Shown here piece by piece: positions 54,035-63,337 of a stretch of DNA of 64,000 nucleotides. Within the stretch, counting starts at the first letter, position 1; each line of letters opens with the position of its first letter. The position numbers and the translations under genes are program-made. The notes beneath the pieces were generated by a model. It worked only from the letters and a program-made list of their open reading frames with translations, had not been told where the DNA came from and made no database searches. This stretch comes from Thiohalocapsa sp. PB-PSB1 (GTDB lineage: Bacteria > Pseudomonadota > Gammaproteobacteria > Chromatiales > Chromatiaceae): NCBI GenBank assembly GCA_016745215.1, contig CP050890.1, positions 2,542,001-2,606,000 of the forward strand, read 5' to 3'.

Positions 54035-55324
54035 TTATCCGAAGCAGTCCTGGATAATATTGTCGTACCAACTGTAGGCGTATTCGACTTCGCGGGCCAA
54101 GGCGAATGGCTCCGCGTCCATTGGGGTTAGACCTCCCGAGCCCTCGATGCTGGCGATGGTGCTGCCGTCCTCGCTCAAACGGTAAATGCCGGCAACGGAG
54201 ATGCCATAATCCTTGCCGATGATCGAATAGCAGGTGTTAACGTAGGATGGGGTGCCGACCTCGTCACCGTTCAGCATTGCGATCACCGCGGCGGCAGCTA
54301 CTTTGGCCTGACTGTTCGCGGAGTAGGCAGACTTGGGCATGCTGGTGGCGATACAGGCGTCACCGATCACATGAATATTCGGTTGCAGCGTCGATTCGAA
54401 GGTTTTCTTGTTGACTGGGCACCACCCGCTGTCGTCTGCGAGTCCTGCGTCGACGGCGATTTTACCGGCCCGATGCGGTGGAATTACATTGATCACGGCG
54501 CCTTTTACTTCGTCACCGAAGTCGGTCTCGACAGACATCTCGTCGGCGTTGACGCTGACCACGGTTGCGTCCGGACCTGGCTGCCACTCGATCAGGCTGT
54601 TTTCGGTGCCGTAACCATAGAGCCGCTCCCAACCTTGGATGAACAGGCCTTGTTTGGAGAATGCCTGCTTGGAGTCAAGGATCAGTACCTTCGACTTTGG
54701 CTTGTGTTCCTTCAGATACATGGCGATTTGGCTAGCGCGCTCGTAAGGGCCGGGTGGGCAGCGATAGGGTTTGGGTGGGGCGACGATGACGACCAGGCCA
54801 CCGTCCTCCATGTCCTCAAGCTGTGCTCTGAGAATTTTGGTCTGCTCACCGGCCTTCCAGGCGTGGGGCATCTTTTGTGCCACCTCTTCGCTGTAGCCCT
54901 CGATTTTTTCATACAGCATGGATATGCCAGGGGAGACGATGCAGCGGTCGAACGGGTATTCCCCATCAGCGGTCTTAACGATCTTTTTATCCGCGTCGAT
55001 GCCGGTGGCTGCCTCATGCACCAGGTTGATGCCGCGGGCCTTGAGTCCATCGTAGCTTTGTTTGATGGAATCCAACGTACGCTCGCCGCTCAGTACCTCG
55101 TTGCTTAGGTAGCAGGTGTAGTACTCCTTATTCGGCTCAATGATGGTCACATGGATGGACGGGTCTGCCATCTTGATGTATTTGGCCGCGGTGGCGCCGC
55201 CGGTACCGCCGCCGACGACGACGACTTTCTTGCTGTCGCCCAACACAATGTTCGGCAGGCCGATGGTGCTTACTGCAGTAAGCGCAACGGTGGTTTTGAC
55301 GAAATCGCGTCGACTGATGGTCAT
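54035..55324 (-). CDS. fccB: Flavocytochrome c sulfide dehydrogenase, flavoprotein subunit
   Basis: The 429-residue protein carries a Tat signal (MTISRRDFVKTTVALTAVS) and an FAD-binding GGGTGGATAA site. Cys71 in EYYTCYLSN is about position 42 of the mature protein, the FAD-linked cysteine of the family. Cys189 in PYRCPPGP and Cys365 in VNTCYS match the redox disulfide Cys161/Cys337 within one residue. It oxidises sulfide in the periplasm and passes electrons to the FccA hemes. It lies 44 bp downstream of fccA. Confidence 0.95.
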   Translation of the reverse strand: MTISRRDFVKTTVALTAVSTIGLPNIVLGDSKKVVVVGGGTGGATAAKYIKMADPSIHVTIIEPNKEYYTCYLSNEVLSGERTLDSIKQSYDGLKARGINLVHEAATGIDADKKIVKTADGEYPFDRCIVSPGISMLYEKIEGYSEEVAQKMPHAWKAGEQTKILRAQLEDMEDGGLVVIVAPPKPYRCPPGPYERASQIAMYLKEHKPKSKVLILDSKQAFSKQGLFIQGWERLYGYGTENSLIEWQPGPDATVVSVNADEMSVETDFGDEVKGAVINVIPPHRAGKIAVDAGLADDSGWCPVNKKTFESTLQPNIHVIGDACIATSMPKSAYSANSQAKVAAAAVIAMLNGDEVGTPSYVNTCYSIIGKDYGISVAGIYRLSEDGSTIASIEGSGGLTPMDAEPFALAREVEYAYSWYDNIIQDCFG

Positions 55325-55368
55325 GGCGGGGTTGGCTCCTGATTGTGGCTCAGTTCTCGTTATCATCA

Positions 55369-55995
55369 TCAATCCTCGTCAGCGTCCGGCAGATCCGCGT
55401 AGGCGGCATAAAAGGCGTACAGCGCGTTGATGGAGTCTTCACCCTCAGCCTCGAACATCGCGTCGAGCTTTTTGCGCATCTTCTTCGGCAACTCACGCCG
55501 GTCGTTCTGGAAGTCGCTCATGGAGTTGATCAGATATGGGGTCCACTGCCCGGCGAGGATGTAATAATCCCCTTCCTCCGGCACGGGCTTGCCACCCTCG
55601 ACGTGACATTTTTCGCAGTATTCGTCGTGTAATTTGGCCCCTTTATCGACCATGGCCTGATCGTATTGCTGTGTTGCGGGTTTGTACTCCTGCTGGTGGA
55701 AGTACTCCGCCATTTTTTCGAATTCTTCCTCTGTGTAACCCTTGGCGATGCGTCCCATGATGGTGGAGTACATATCGCCGCTCTGAAATGCAAGCATGGT
55801 GTCGACGAACACGACCGGGTCCATAGCCGCGATCGACGGCGATGCTGGGCCGGCACTTAGACCATTGGTGCCGTGGCAGCCGGCGCAGGTATCGGCGAGC
55901 ATCTTAGCAGAGGCTCCGTCAGCGATTGCGCCGGTCGAGGCAGATAGAGCGAGAGTTCCACCCATCAGAGCGAGTTTGATTTTTCGCATAGCCAT
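55369..55995 (-). CDS. fccA: Flavocytochrome c sulfide dehydrogenase, diheme cytochrome subunit
   Basis: The 208-residue protein has a Sec signal (IKLALMGGTLALSAS, cleavage near AIADG). Two heme c sites are CAGCH (37-41) and CEKCH (127-131), the diheme arrangement of purple sulfur bacterial FccA. It accepts electrons from FccB and passes them to a soluble c-type cytochrome or to photosynthetic electron flow. GAGGAGG before the ATG is a strong ribosome binding site. An IS insertion 31 bp upstream separates the gene from its original promoter region. Confidence 0.95.
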   Translation of the reverse strand: MAMRKIKLALMGGTLALSASTGAIADGASAKMLADTCAGCHGTNGLSAGPASPSIAAMDPVVFVDTMLAFQSGDMYSTIMGRIAKGYTEEEFEKMAEYFHQQEYKPATQQYDQAMVDKGAKLHDEYCEKCHVEGGKPVPEEGDYYILAGQWTPYLINSMSDFQNDRRELPKKMRKKLDAMFEAEGEDSINALYAFYAAYADLPDADED

Positions 55996-56020
55996 GCTTC
56001 CTCCTCAGGAATTGTTGGGT

Positions 56021-56026
56021 TGTATT
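56021..56026. repeat. Target site duplication TGTATT, left
   Basis: TGTATT here is repeated at 57482-57487, just outside the two ends of the IS4-type element. Confidence 0.8.
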
Positions 56027-57481
56027 CAATACCTTCGCCAAATGACCCGATCTCATGCTGCACTAAGTTCTTGATTAATCCGCCCCAGATTTGCAGCCTG
56101 CTCAAGGGCTTGGTCAATAATATTTGCTTCGGGCATTTCCGGAAGCATTTTTAACACCTCCAGGACGTATTTCCGGCCGCGGAAGTGGGCTTTGAGGTCA
56201 TTGACGCTAAAGCTCGGACAGTGCTCGCGCACCGGTCGCATCAGGATCTGGGACAGGTTGATCATCAGCATCGCCAGGTTGGCACTGTTGTAGACCGGCG
56301 TTGGCTTGATCACCATGAAGTCTTCCAAGCCCCAGTACTGTTTGGCGTCTCGGAAGTTGAACTCGATTTGGAAGCGCAAGCGATAGTAATCGATGAGCGC
56401 TTCGTAGCCTAACTCAAGATCACTACTGAAAAGGATGACATGGGCCTGGGCACCGGTGCGTTGGTTGGTCTTGACGAGGATCACGACATTGAGCCGGTCG
56501 GGGAATTTTTTGTGCCAAACGGGCAGTTGGTAGATGGCCGTATGAACCTGTCCTTCCACGGAAGTGGCTTTGAGAAAGCACGGCGGCAAGTGTTGATAAT
56601 CGAGCTTGCTGCCGTACTTGCGCCGCGGGCCGCGCCCGGCGTAGGGGCCGTCATAGGGCAGATACAGCGCGCTGTTGTGGCGCAATTTGCTGATCAACTC
56701 TAAGCCCGTGCGACGGACCATTTGCAGCGCTTGATTATGGCCGAAGGCCCCGTCGAAGACGAAATAACGCACCGTCAGCGTCTGGCACACCAGTGCCAGC
56801 ACCTGGCGCAGAAGGTCTTGAACGAACTGCAAATAGGGCGACAGACTCACCTCCCGGCGATTGCCATTGCGGCTACCTTTCGGCCGCCCTCGGTCCTTAC
56901 CCCGACCCGCTTTGGACGCTTTCGGGCAGCTCGCGGCCGTCTCTTTGAGAATCGGCTCCAGGCGCAATGGGTACGAACAGCGCCGTTGCACGCTAATCAA
57001 CGACAGGCTCAGAAAACACAACCCCGGGATCGTCTTGCCAACCACCGAGGAGAAAAAACGATCCAGACCGTGGGTCTTCTTGCCCGATTTGCTCACCACC
57101 ACTTCATCGCCCGCCAGCAACCATTGCGTTTCGTCGCCCAGCAGGTGCTGGCGAATTACCAGCCAATGCACTTGGCCCCAACTGAGCGTGGTGTTGAACA
57201 ACCGCTGCAGCGTCCGATAGCTTCCCCCGCGCTCGGTCCAGCGCGATAGCCCCCGCATCGTTACCCGCCCCGTCATCGCCAACAGCCCTTCCACAACGCA
57301 ACCCAAACGGCCAAGGCTCGTCTTATCTACGCTCTGGCTTAAGCAGCTCAAGATCAGCATAATGTCGGGCATGGGCGATAGCCTCCTGAGGGAATAGGTC
57401 TTCGGATTAGTAACTGGATAACCTATCACCTCGGGCTGTCGCCCACCTAATTTTTGGCGCTAATTTTTGGCGAAGGTATTG
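56027..57481 (-). mobile_element. IS4-type insertion sequence upstream of fccA (1455 bp)
   Basis: The ends CAATACCTTCGCCAAA and the complementary TTTGGCGAAGGTATTG are perfect 16-bp inverted repeats. A 6-bp TGTATT duplication flanks them. One intact transposase gene is inside, in the same direction as fccAB. No other copy occurs in the window. Confidence 0.88.
56053..57372 (-). CDS. IS4-superfamily DDE transposase
   Basis: The 439-residue transposase starts MPDIMLILSCLSQSVDKTSL. The probable catalytic residues are Asp in WLLAGDEVVVSKSGKKTHGL, Asp in YFVFDGAFGHN and Glu in the Y-2-R-3-E-6-K signature (YYRLRFQIEFNFRDAK). The frame is complete, so it may be active. A longer frame to 57429 is possible. 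Transcripts from it could read into fccA, which is 58 bp beyond its stop. Confidence 0.88.
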   Translation of the reverse strand: MPDIMLILSCLSQSVDKTSLGRLGCVVEGLLAMTGRVTMRGLSRWTERGGSYRTLQRLFNTTLSWGQVHWLVIRQHLLGDETQWLLAGDEVVVSKSGKKTHGLDRFFSSVVGKTIPGLCFLSLSLISVQRRCSYPLRLEPILKETAASCPKASKAGRGKDRGRPKGSRNGNRREVSLSPYLQFVQDLLRQVLALVCQTLTVRYFVFDGAFGHNQALQMVRRTGLELISKLRHNSALYLPYDGPYAGRGPRRKYGSKLDYQHLPPCFLKATSVEGQVHTAIYQLPVWHKKFPDRLNVVILVKTNQRTGAQAHVILFSSDLELGYEALIDYYRLRFQIEFNFRDAKQYWGLEDFMVIKPTPVYNSANLAMLMINLSQILMRPVREHCPSFSVNDLKAHFRGRKYVLEVLKMLPEMPEANIIDQALEQAANLGRINQELSAA

Positions 57482-57487
57482 TGTATT
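57482..57487. repeat. Target site duplication TGTATT, right
   Basis: This is the partner of 56021-56026. The sequence to its right is the displaced region originally upstream of fccA. Confidence 0.8.
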
Positions 57488-57776
57488 GGCGGACGGATAA
57501 AGGCTCCGCTATGCTGGAATATGGACACCGGGGGCATCGCTGTTCCAAGCATCTGTCAAGCGCGCGGCCAATTCGCGATATCCTGTTGGCGAGCTGCCGA
57601 GTCGGTCCGGATTGCAACGACCTTCTCTTCTCCGATGCAGCCGGCGCCGGAATAGCGCATCTAGGGGCGCACTCATTTACCGATGGTTTGTTATTGATGG
57701 TTTTATGATTTTTGCTGGTCTTCGCTAATTCGGCGTCGGTGCAACCTGGTCCCATGTCCCACGGTGTCTTGCATTC

Positions 57777-57934
57777 AGGCGATTTCTGTGCAGAAACAGA
57801 CCCCCTGGTTTGTCTTTTCGTCCGGCATCGACGTTGCGGCACCCACCCATAGAGCAACCATGGGCGGATTACCGCTTCGCGAAGGCGAACGAGAATCTAG
57901 CGCCAGTTGGTCTGTTTCTCTCCGGCAATCGCCT
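57777..57934. repeat. Palindromic element copy M7 (long, 158 bp)
   Basis: This full-length copy begins AGGCGATTTCTGTGCAGAAA and ends TCTCTCCGGCAATCGCCT. The central hairpin is weaker (CACCCATAGAGC ... CCATGGGCGGAT). It lies about 290 bp from the IS right end, in the old upstream region of fccA. Confidence 0.82.
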
Positions 57935-58878
57935 CAGCCAGTGTATTGATACTGTCGCTGACGTCCTGATGCACATGATTAACATCGTGATCACTTTGGT
58001 GATGATCTCGAGAACAGTATCTGAACCTAGTACAGCGGTGCGGATGTCCCGCTACCGTTGCTGCTGTTTGTCGTTGTCGTAATCGCTCATCGTGGGGTAT
58101 CGATGACGACAATGACAACGACTGCAAATGGTCTCGCGACTTCCGCAGCAAAGCACTAGGGCTGCTGAACATGCGGGGAACGCTGAACATAAGGGTTCAG
58201 ATTACTCTAAATACTCTGGAAGTGCTCTGGTGATGGCAATCCGGGTAGATTACCTGAACCTACGGCGAATGTTTTCCCAAACATGATCGTCATATGTAAG
58301 ATATCCCCAGCAGCGTTCCAAGGTACGTGCTAAGTAGACAAATTCCGCGCTTCTTATCGTTCGCTTTTTATTGTTTTGGCGTGCTTAGCTGATCAGTGCC
58401 GAATACTATGATATTGGGCGGCGCCTGCCAAGGTTGCGTTAATGCGAGCTATGTGCGTGATGCTGGTTTCGGTCGCCCATGGTGGGTGATCCGCGAGTAA
58501 GTCGGCCAGCGAAGTCTTGCTACGAGGCCTTGGAAGACCTCGGTAGCCCCCCGATAAACACCCGCCGCCTCATGGGACTGCTGCGGTCATGCCTGGTGTG
58601 GCATCAGCGCCAGATTCTCAGGCGTCTTGGCCTGTCAGAAAAAGGGGATGATTCTGGCACCGAGTAGCCGCGGGCGTATGGCCGAGCCTGGTGCTCTCTC
58701 GATGTCTGGCCAGCGTCCGTGCGCATGCAAGCATTTCGGTGTTCGCACTGAGGGGTTGCTTTGTTTCGCCGAAGTACGCCGCGTGATACGCATGGGTCTT
58801 CAGAAACCAGCCTGGTATCATATCAATAGATCTTCAGAAAATGACTCTGGCATGCACACCCAAAATAATCGATTAAAA
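57935..58878. other. Long intergenic region without supported gene
   Basis: About 940 bp, lower in GC than its surroundings. Short frames exist (for example at 58479 and 58627) but their composition is unconvincing and none matches a family I know. The right edge abuts the end of the minus-strand ABC transporter gene. It could hold decayed genes I cannot recognise. Confidence 0.5.
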
Positions 58879-59598
58879 TCAACGAGTTGGGGTTACGTGG
58901 CTCGAAGCTCTTTTTCTGGAAGGCTGTACTTCATCCCTGGCCAGCACCGCCCCATCTTCCATCCGTATGCATTGGCACGCACGCTCGCCGATGGTCGGAT
59001 CGTGGGTGACGATGATCAGCGTCAAGCCCTTTTGATTAAGGGCCTCCAGTGTCGCGATCACCTCTTCGCCGGAGCTGCGATCCAGGTTGCCGGTCGGCTC
59101 GTCGGCCAAAATCAGGCGGGGCTCCATGACCGTTGCGCGGGCGATGGCGACGCGCTGACGCTGACCGCCGGAGAGCTGATCTGGGCGATGCCCGGAGCGT
59201 GTTGTCAGACCGACCGCAGCGAGCATGTGAGCGACGCGCTCTCGGCGTCCGCGCGGGGCGATACCGGCCAGTATTAACGGCAGCTCGATGTTCTCGAATG
59301 CGGTCAGGCGCGGGATCAGATGAAAGGCTTGGAAAACGAAGCCGATACGCTCGCGACGCAGGCGTGCGCGCTGTTCCTCGGGTAGGTTTGTGGTTTCAAG
59401 GCCGTCAAGCCTGTATTGACCGGCGTCGGGTCGATCGAGCAGACCAAGCAGGTTGAGTAATGTGCTCTTGCCGGAACCGGATGGTCCCATGATGGCGGCA
59501 TACTCGCCGCTGGCCAATTTCAGATCGATACCGCGCAACGCGTGCACGGTCTCTTCGCCAACCTGAAAGGTGCGTTCAATGCCGGTCAGCTCGATCAA
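58879..59598 (-). CDS. ABC transporter ATP-binding protein (MacB/LolD-like)
   Basis: The 239-residue ATPase has Walker A GPSGSGKST at about 38-46, signature LSGGQRQRVAIARA, Walker B LILADEPTGNLD and switch His in IIVTHDPTIGE. The MacB/LolD class is indicated by ALRGIDLKLASGEYAAIMGP and LNLLGLLDRPDAGQY. Its start overlaps the end of the adaptor gene by 4 bp. A permease partner is not in this window downstream, so it may lie elsewhere or be lost. The C-terminal ~20 residues are unusual and basic. Confidence 0.88.
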   Translation of the reverse strand: MIELTGIERTFQVGEETVHALRGIDLKLASGEYAAIMGPSGSGKSTLLNLLGLLDRPDAGQYRLDGLETTNLPEEQRARLRRERIGFVFQAFHLIPRLTAFENIELPLILAGIAPRGRRERVAHMLAAVGLTTRSGHRPDQLSGGQRQRVAIARATVMEPRLILADEPTGNLDRSSGEEVIATLEALNQKGLTLIIVTHDPTIGERACQCIRMEDGAVLARDEVQPSRKRASSHVTPTR

Positions 59599-60767
59599 CG
59601 AGAGTTGTCCTGGTCGATGACGGCGGTTTTGCCTGCCTCGACGCCGTTGCGGTCCAGCGAGAGCACCACCAGGTCGCCTTCAGTGAGACCGTCAGTCACT
59701 TCGGTGCGTTCCCAATTGGCTAGCCCGATCTCGATCCGGCGTTTGGCCAGCAGCCCGCTGTTTGTATCCGGGGCCATTTCCATCACCAACACGCTGGCAG
59801 GCAGGTCGGGGCGGATTGCCGCGGTTGGTAGGTGCAAGGTATCTTCGCGGCGCTCGACGACGATTTCCACATCGGCGCTGTATCCGGCCAGCAGCGGCGC
59901 ATCGGCAGGCTGTTCGGCGATGACCACTTCTACTTCGACGGTGCGTGCCTGCTTCTCCTGGTCGAGTACATAGGGCGCGATGCGTCGCACCGTGCCGGCG
60001 AACAGCCGTTCGCCGAAGGCATCCAGGCCGACCCGTGCGTCGAGTCCGAGCCGGATCTTTGCGGCGTCGACTTCGTCGATTGGTGCTGAGATATAGAAAC
60101 AGGCGTCGTCGATCAGGTCCACTGCCGGTGGCGTTGGAATGCCGGGCGGCGATGGGGTGACATATTCGTTCAGTTCGCCGGAAATCTCGGCGATGACGCC
60201 GGCAAACGGCGCTTTAAGCCGGGTACGTTCCAACTCGGCTCGTGCGACGCCGAGGCGGGCGCTGCCAACTCGGGCGGTGGCGCGCGCGGCTTCGCAGTCG
60301 GCGCGCCCGGCATGGGCCGCGGTAATGGCACGGTCGACGGCTTCTTCAGATGCCATCTGCCGTGCCTTGAGTTTGACCTGACGATCCGCCTCGCGCTCGG
60401 CCTGGTCAGCGTTCAGGCAAGCTGCGCGGGCGCGTGCGTTGCCGGCCTCGGCCTCGCGTTCGGCCAGGGTGACTTGCGCCTTGCGATCCAGGTTCCATAA
60501 TTCCAGCAGCAATTGTCCGCTTTCGACCCGGTCTCCCTCGTGTACCGCCAATAGTTCGATCTGTCCGCCGATACCGGGCGCGAGCCGGGCGCGACGGCAT
60601 GCCATCACGGTGCCAGCGCGGGTATTGGCAATCACTTCCTCTACCGGCCCGCGCTGCACTGGTTCCACGCGCACTGATACTGGTTTCGGTCGCGACAGCC
60701 ACCACCAGCCGATAACGGTGGCAATTGAAATGATGATCAGTGCGAGAATACGCGGTGGTAGATGCAT
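59595..60767 (-). CDS. HlyD/MacA-type periplasmic adaptor protein
   Basis: The 390-residue protein has an N-terminal membrane anchor (ILALIIISIATVIGWWWLS). A lipoyl/barrel-sandwich half is visible as GIGGQIELLAVHEGDRVESG paired with RLKAPFAGVIAEISGELNEY. An alpha-helical hairpin between them is rich in Ala, Glu and Arg, and a C-terminal beta domain follows (GRRIEIG-like RRIEIGLANWERTEVTDGLT). It is the adaptor of a tripartite ABC efflux system with the overlapping ATPase gene. Confidence 0.88.
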   Translation of the reverse strand: MHLPPRILALIIISIATVIGWWWLSRPKPVSVRVEPVQRGPVEEVIANTRAGTVMACRRARLAPGIGGQIELLAVHEGDRVESGQLLLELWNLDRKAQVTLAEREAEAGNARARAACLNADQAEREADRQVKLKARQMASEEAVDRAITAAHAGRADCEAARATARVGSARLGVARAELERTRLKAPFAGVIAEISGELNEYVTPSPPGIPTPPAVDLIDDACFYISAPIDEVDAAKIRLGLDARVGLDAFGERLFAGTVRRIAPYVLDQEKQARTVEVEVVIAEQPADAPLLAGYSADVEIVVERREDTLHLPTAAIRPDLPASVLVMEMAPDTNSGLLAKRRIEIGLANWERTEVTDGLTEGDLVVLSLDRNGVEAGKTAVIDQDNSR

Positions 60768-60815
60768 GAAATGAACAAGGCCGGCACGCCTATACCGCGA
60801 TCATTACTTTCATAA

Positions 60816-62669
60816 TCATTCTGGATCGCTCTTGGTTCCCCGGGTATTGAACGACACTTTCCACTGCTGTTGTTTTCCGGTAAGCGGAATGGCGGTTAAT
60901 TCCAGGGTGCCGACCTCGGATACCGATGCCTGCAGGCGTACTGGTACCACTTCGCCCTTTTTGCGTCCTTCAGCAGGCAGGTTGGTTTGGATCTCTTCCA
61001 TCTCCTCCATTTCGTCGTTGGACCACTCCTCGAGCAGTTCGCCGACCAAATCGTCGCGGCGCACGCTCGAGCCAAAAAAGCGGAATCGTACCGGCTCGCC
61101 AACCACCAGACCGAATTCCTGTGGTGCGCTGACTGGTTCTGAGCCTTCTTCCAGGCCGAAGGGTACGACGCACAGGGCATGCAGTTCCGGCTCTATGCCG
61201 GGGATGGCGGGCATACTGGGTTCGACGCCGACATAGTACGAGTGGGATGTGCCGCCGCGAATGCGAATGCCGCCATGCTTGCGCACGTAGGAATAGAAGG
61301 CGGCGCCACGGGCCACGGCCAGATCCAGGTCTTGCGCTTCCAGCAGGCGTGCGGGTGGCGCATCTTCCATCGCGAGCCATTGATTCATCACACTCAGCAC
61401 CCGCTCGCGCAATGCCTGGGCATTGAACACGCCACCGTTGAACAGCACCGCGGTGGGGTGCAGGAAAGTGGCCCAGTGGGCGTGCTCTACAAAACCTTCA
61501 AGGTCCGCGGTGGCGCCGGCCTGCTTGGTAAGAAACGCGGCCAAATGGCGGGTTACGGCCGGATCCTGGGCAAATGGCAGGCCGACTTTGGTCAACGCGC
61601 CGCGAGCTCGCTCTGCCGGGAGATCAGAGACCCGCACCTCGGGGAAGAAGCCGTCGATCAAGGTTGTTTCAACCTCGGTACGGGTCAGCTCAGTACGGAT
61701 GCTGCCGCCGATGAGCTTGGCCCCGCGGCTCGGAACCACCAGGGGTACCGCGTCACGCGTCGCATCGGCTAGTAAGGTTTCCTTGGCCTGCCGACAGCCG
61801 TGCGTTAATGCCTGAAGCTGCCAGCGATCCAGCTCAACACCGTTGGTTTTGAGCTTTTTCTTGACCAAGTGCGCAAGGGTCAGGTCCATGTTGTCGCCGC
61901 CGAGCAGAATGTGCTCGCCGACCGCGACACGGGTCAATTCGAGCGCACCATCTTGTTCGGTGACCGCAATCAGCGACAAGTCGGTGGTGCCACCGCCAAC
62001 ATCGACAACCAGGATGATATCGCCGACCTTGACCTCGTGGCGCCAGCGGCCCTTGCTGTCATTGACCCAGCTGTACAAGGCGGCTTGGGGCTCTTCCAGC
62101 AGTACCAGATGTTCGATGCCGATCGCCCGTGCTGCCTCGGCAGTTAGCTCGCGGGCGGCCGGATCAAACGAGGCGGGCACAGTGACGGTGACCTCCTGAT
62201 CACTGAGGGGATCGTGGCCATGCAAGCCATTCCAGGCTTCGCGCAGATGCGTCAGATAGGCGATGCTGGCGTCAAACGGCGAGAGTTGCGGGATCTCCTC
62301 CGGTACCTCCGGAGGTAAGATGGGTTCCTTACGGTCTACGTCCGGATGACATAACCAACTCTTGGCGCTGGAAACCAGCCGGATCGGCGTGCTCGCGCCT
62401 TGCTTGCGCGCCAGCTCGCCGAGCACCCGGCCGGGCTCGCTGGGCCAGGGAAGGCTCAGGTCTCCGGCCTTGAGTTCGTTTGGATGCGGCAGGTAGATGA
62501 ATGATGGCAGCATCGGGCGTTGCTCGATGGAGCCGGGATCAATCAGCTGTGGAATGCCCATCATCTGCTGTTCCACCTCCTCGCCTTCGCATTTGGCGAT
62601 CTCAACGAAGGACAGCGCGGTATGGGTGGTACCAAGATCGATACCGATCGAAAAACGCGATTCGCTCAT
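60816..62669 (-). CDS. Hsp70-family chaperone-like protein (DnaK paralogue)
   Basis: The 617-residue protein has the Hsp70 actin-like ATPase: phosphate-1 loop IGIDLGTTHTALSFVE, VTVTVPASFDPAARELTAEA, LLEEPQAALYSWV, phosphate-2 loop ILVVDVGGGTTDLSLIAV and VLFNGGVFNAQALRE. The C-terminal substrate-binding part is shorter and divergent, without a DnaK-type EEVD-like tail. It belongs to the group of specialised Hsp70s encoded beside DUF2760 proteins. Its start overlaps the DUF2760 gene by 4 bp. Confidence 0.88.
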   Translation of the reverse strand: MSESRFSIGIDLGTTHTALSFVEIAKCEGEEVEQQMMGIPQLIDPGSIEQRPMLPSFIYLPHPNELKAGDLSLPWPSEPGRVLGELARKQGASTPIRLVSSAKSWLCHPDVDRKEPILPPEVPEEIPQLSPFDASIAYLTHLREAWNGLHGHDPLSDQEVTVTVPASFDPAARELTAEAARAIGIEHLVLLEEPQAALYSWVNDSKGRWRHEVKVGDIILVVDVGGGTTDLSLIAVTEQDGALELTRVAVGEHILLGGDNMDLTLAHLVKKKLKTNGVELDRWQLQALTHGCRQAKETLLADATRDAVPLVVPSRGAKLIGGSIRTELTRTEVETTLIDGFFPEVRVSDLPAERARGALTKVGLPFAQDPAVTRHLAAFLTKQAGATADLEGFVEHAHWATFLHPTAVLFNGGVFNAQALRERVLSVMNQWLAMEDAPPARLLEAQDLDLAVARGAAFYSYVRKHGGIRIRGGTSHSYYVGVEPSMPAIPGIEPELHALCVVPFGLEEGSEPVSAPQEFGLVVGEPVRFRFFGSSVRRDDLVGELLEEWSNDEMEEMEEIQTNLPAEGRKKGEVVPVRLQASVSEVGTLELTAIPLTGKQQQWKVSFNTRGTKSDPE

Positions 62670-63337
62670 AGCTCCACCTCCGCGGCGGCCAAGATACGCA
62701 CGTCTCTGCTGCTTGCGATCTTGGGCAGGCGTACGTCGACGGCGCGCCAGCCCCGATGTACTAGTGCCCCGGTGAACGGCGGATCACCAATGACGTTGCC
62801 GGTGGGCCGGACCTGGGCTGGGTCGAAGCCCTGGCTTAATGTGATTTGGCTGCCCTCGGATTCATCGCGTACTGGCACTATGCTCAGGTACTCTCCCATT
62901 ACCCGCTGACAACCCTGGTGCACGACGCGCGCGGCAGTGCCGATTTCAGCATCGGAATAGTTGCTGATGTCTTCTTGTAGAAAGTCTACGAATCGGCCTT
63001 CATTTTGCAGCAGTCCAAGTAATACTAACGCGGAGTCCGGAGGTGCTTCCTGCAGCTTTGCTGCAGGCTGCGTCGGTGTTTGCGGTTTTGGCAACTCTTC
63101 GTGTAAAGCCGGTGCCGAGGAGGATCTGGCGATATAGAGCTCGGTCAGCATGCGCGCATAATTCGGGTCCGCCAGGCCGCGAATGAAGCTGTAGGTAGCG
63201 ATGGGCGAGCGTTTGAGTACAATCCAGGTCTTACGGGCGATAACGCCAAGAGCGTGTCCGATAAAGACTAGGGTTTTGACCAAGGCTTTGAGAACGGGTC
63301 GGAGCCGCTCCGATATCGACGGCTGCGGGTCGGTCAT
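62666..63337 (-). CDS. DUF2760 protein, Hsp70 partner
   Basis: The 223-residue protein starts MTDPQPSISERLRPVLKALV behind a strong GGAGGA site. The C-terminal DUF2760 domain is clear: SALVLLGLLQNEGRFVDFLQ, EDISNYSDAEIGTAARVVHQ and GCQRVMGEYLSI, then VGNVIG-like TGNVIGDPPFTGALVHRGW. The N-terminal half has an amphipathic or membrane-associated helix (LVFIGHALGVIARKTWIVLK) and a Pro-rich linker. The overlap with hsp70 argues for a client or co-chaperone role. Nothing is seen in 63338-63646 beyond its leader. Confidence 0.85.
   Translation of the reverse strand: MTDPQPSISERLRPVLKALVKTLVFIGHALGVIARKTWIVLKRSPIATYSFIRGLADPNYARMLTELYIARSSSAPALHEELPKPQTPTQPAAKLQEAPPDSALVLLGLLQNEGRFVDFLQEDISNYSDAEIGTAARVVHQGCQRVMGEYLSIVPVRDESEGSQITLSQGFDPAQVRPTGNVIGDPPFTGALVHRGWRAVDVRLPKIASSRDVRILAAAEVEL

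Noticed and set aside
58479..59277. Plus-strand frames at 58479-58667 and 58627-59277
   Set aside because: The longer one runs antisense through the ABC ATPase gene. The shorter has no ribosome binding site or recognisable motif.
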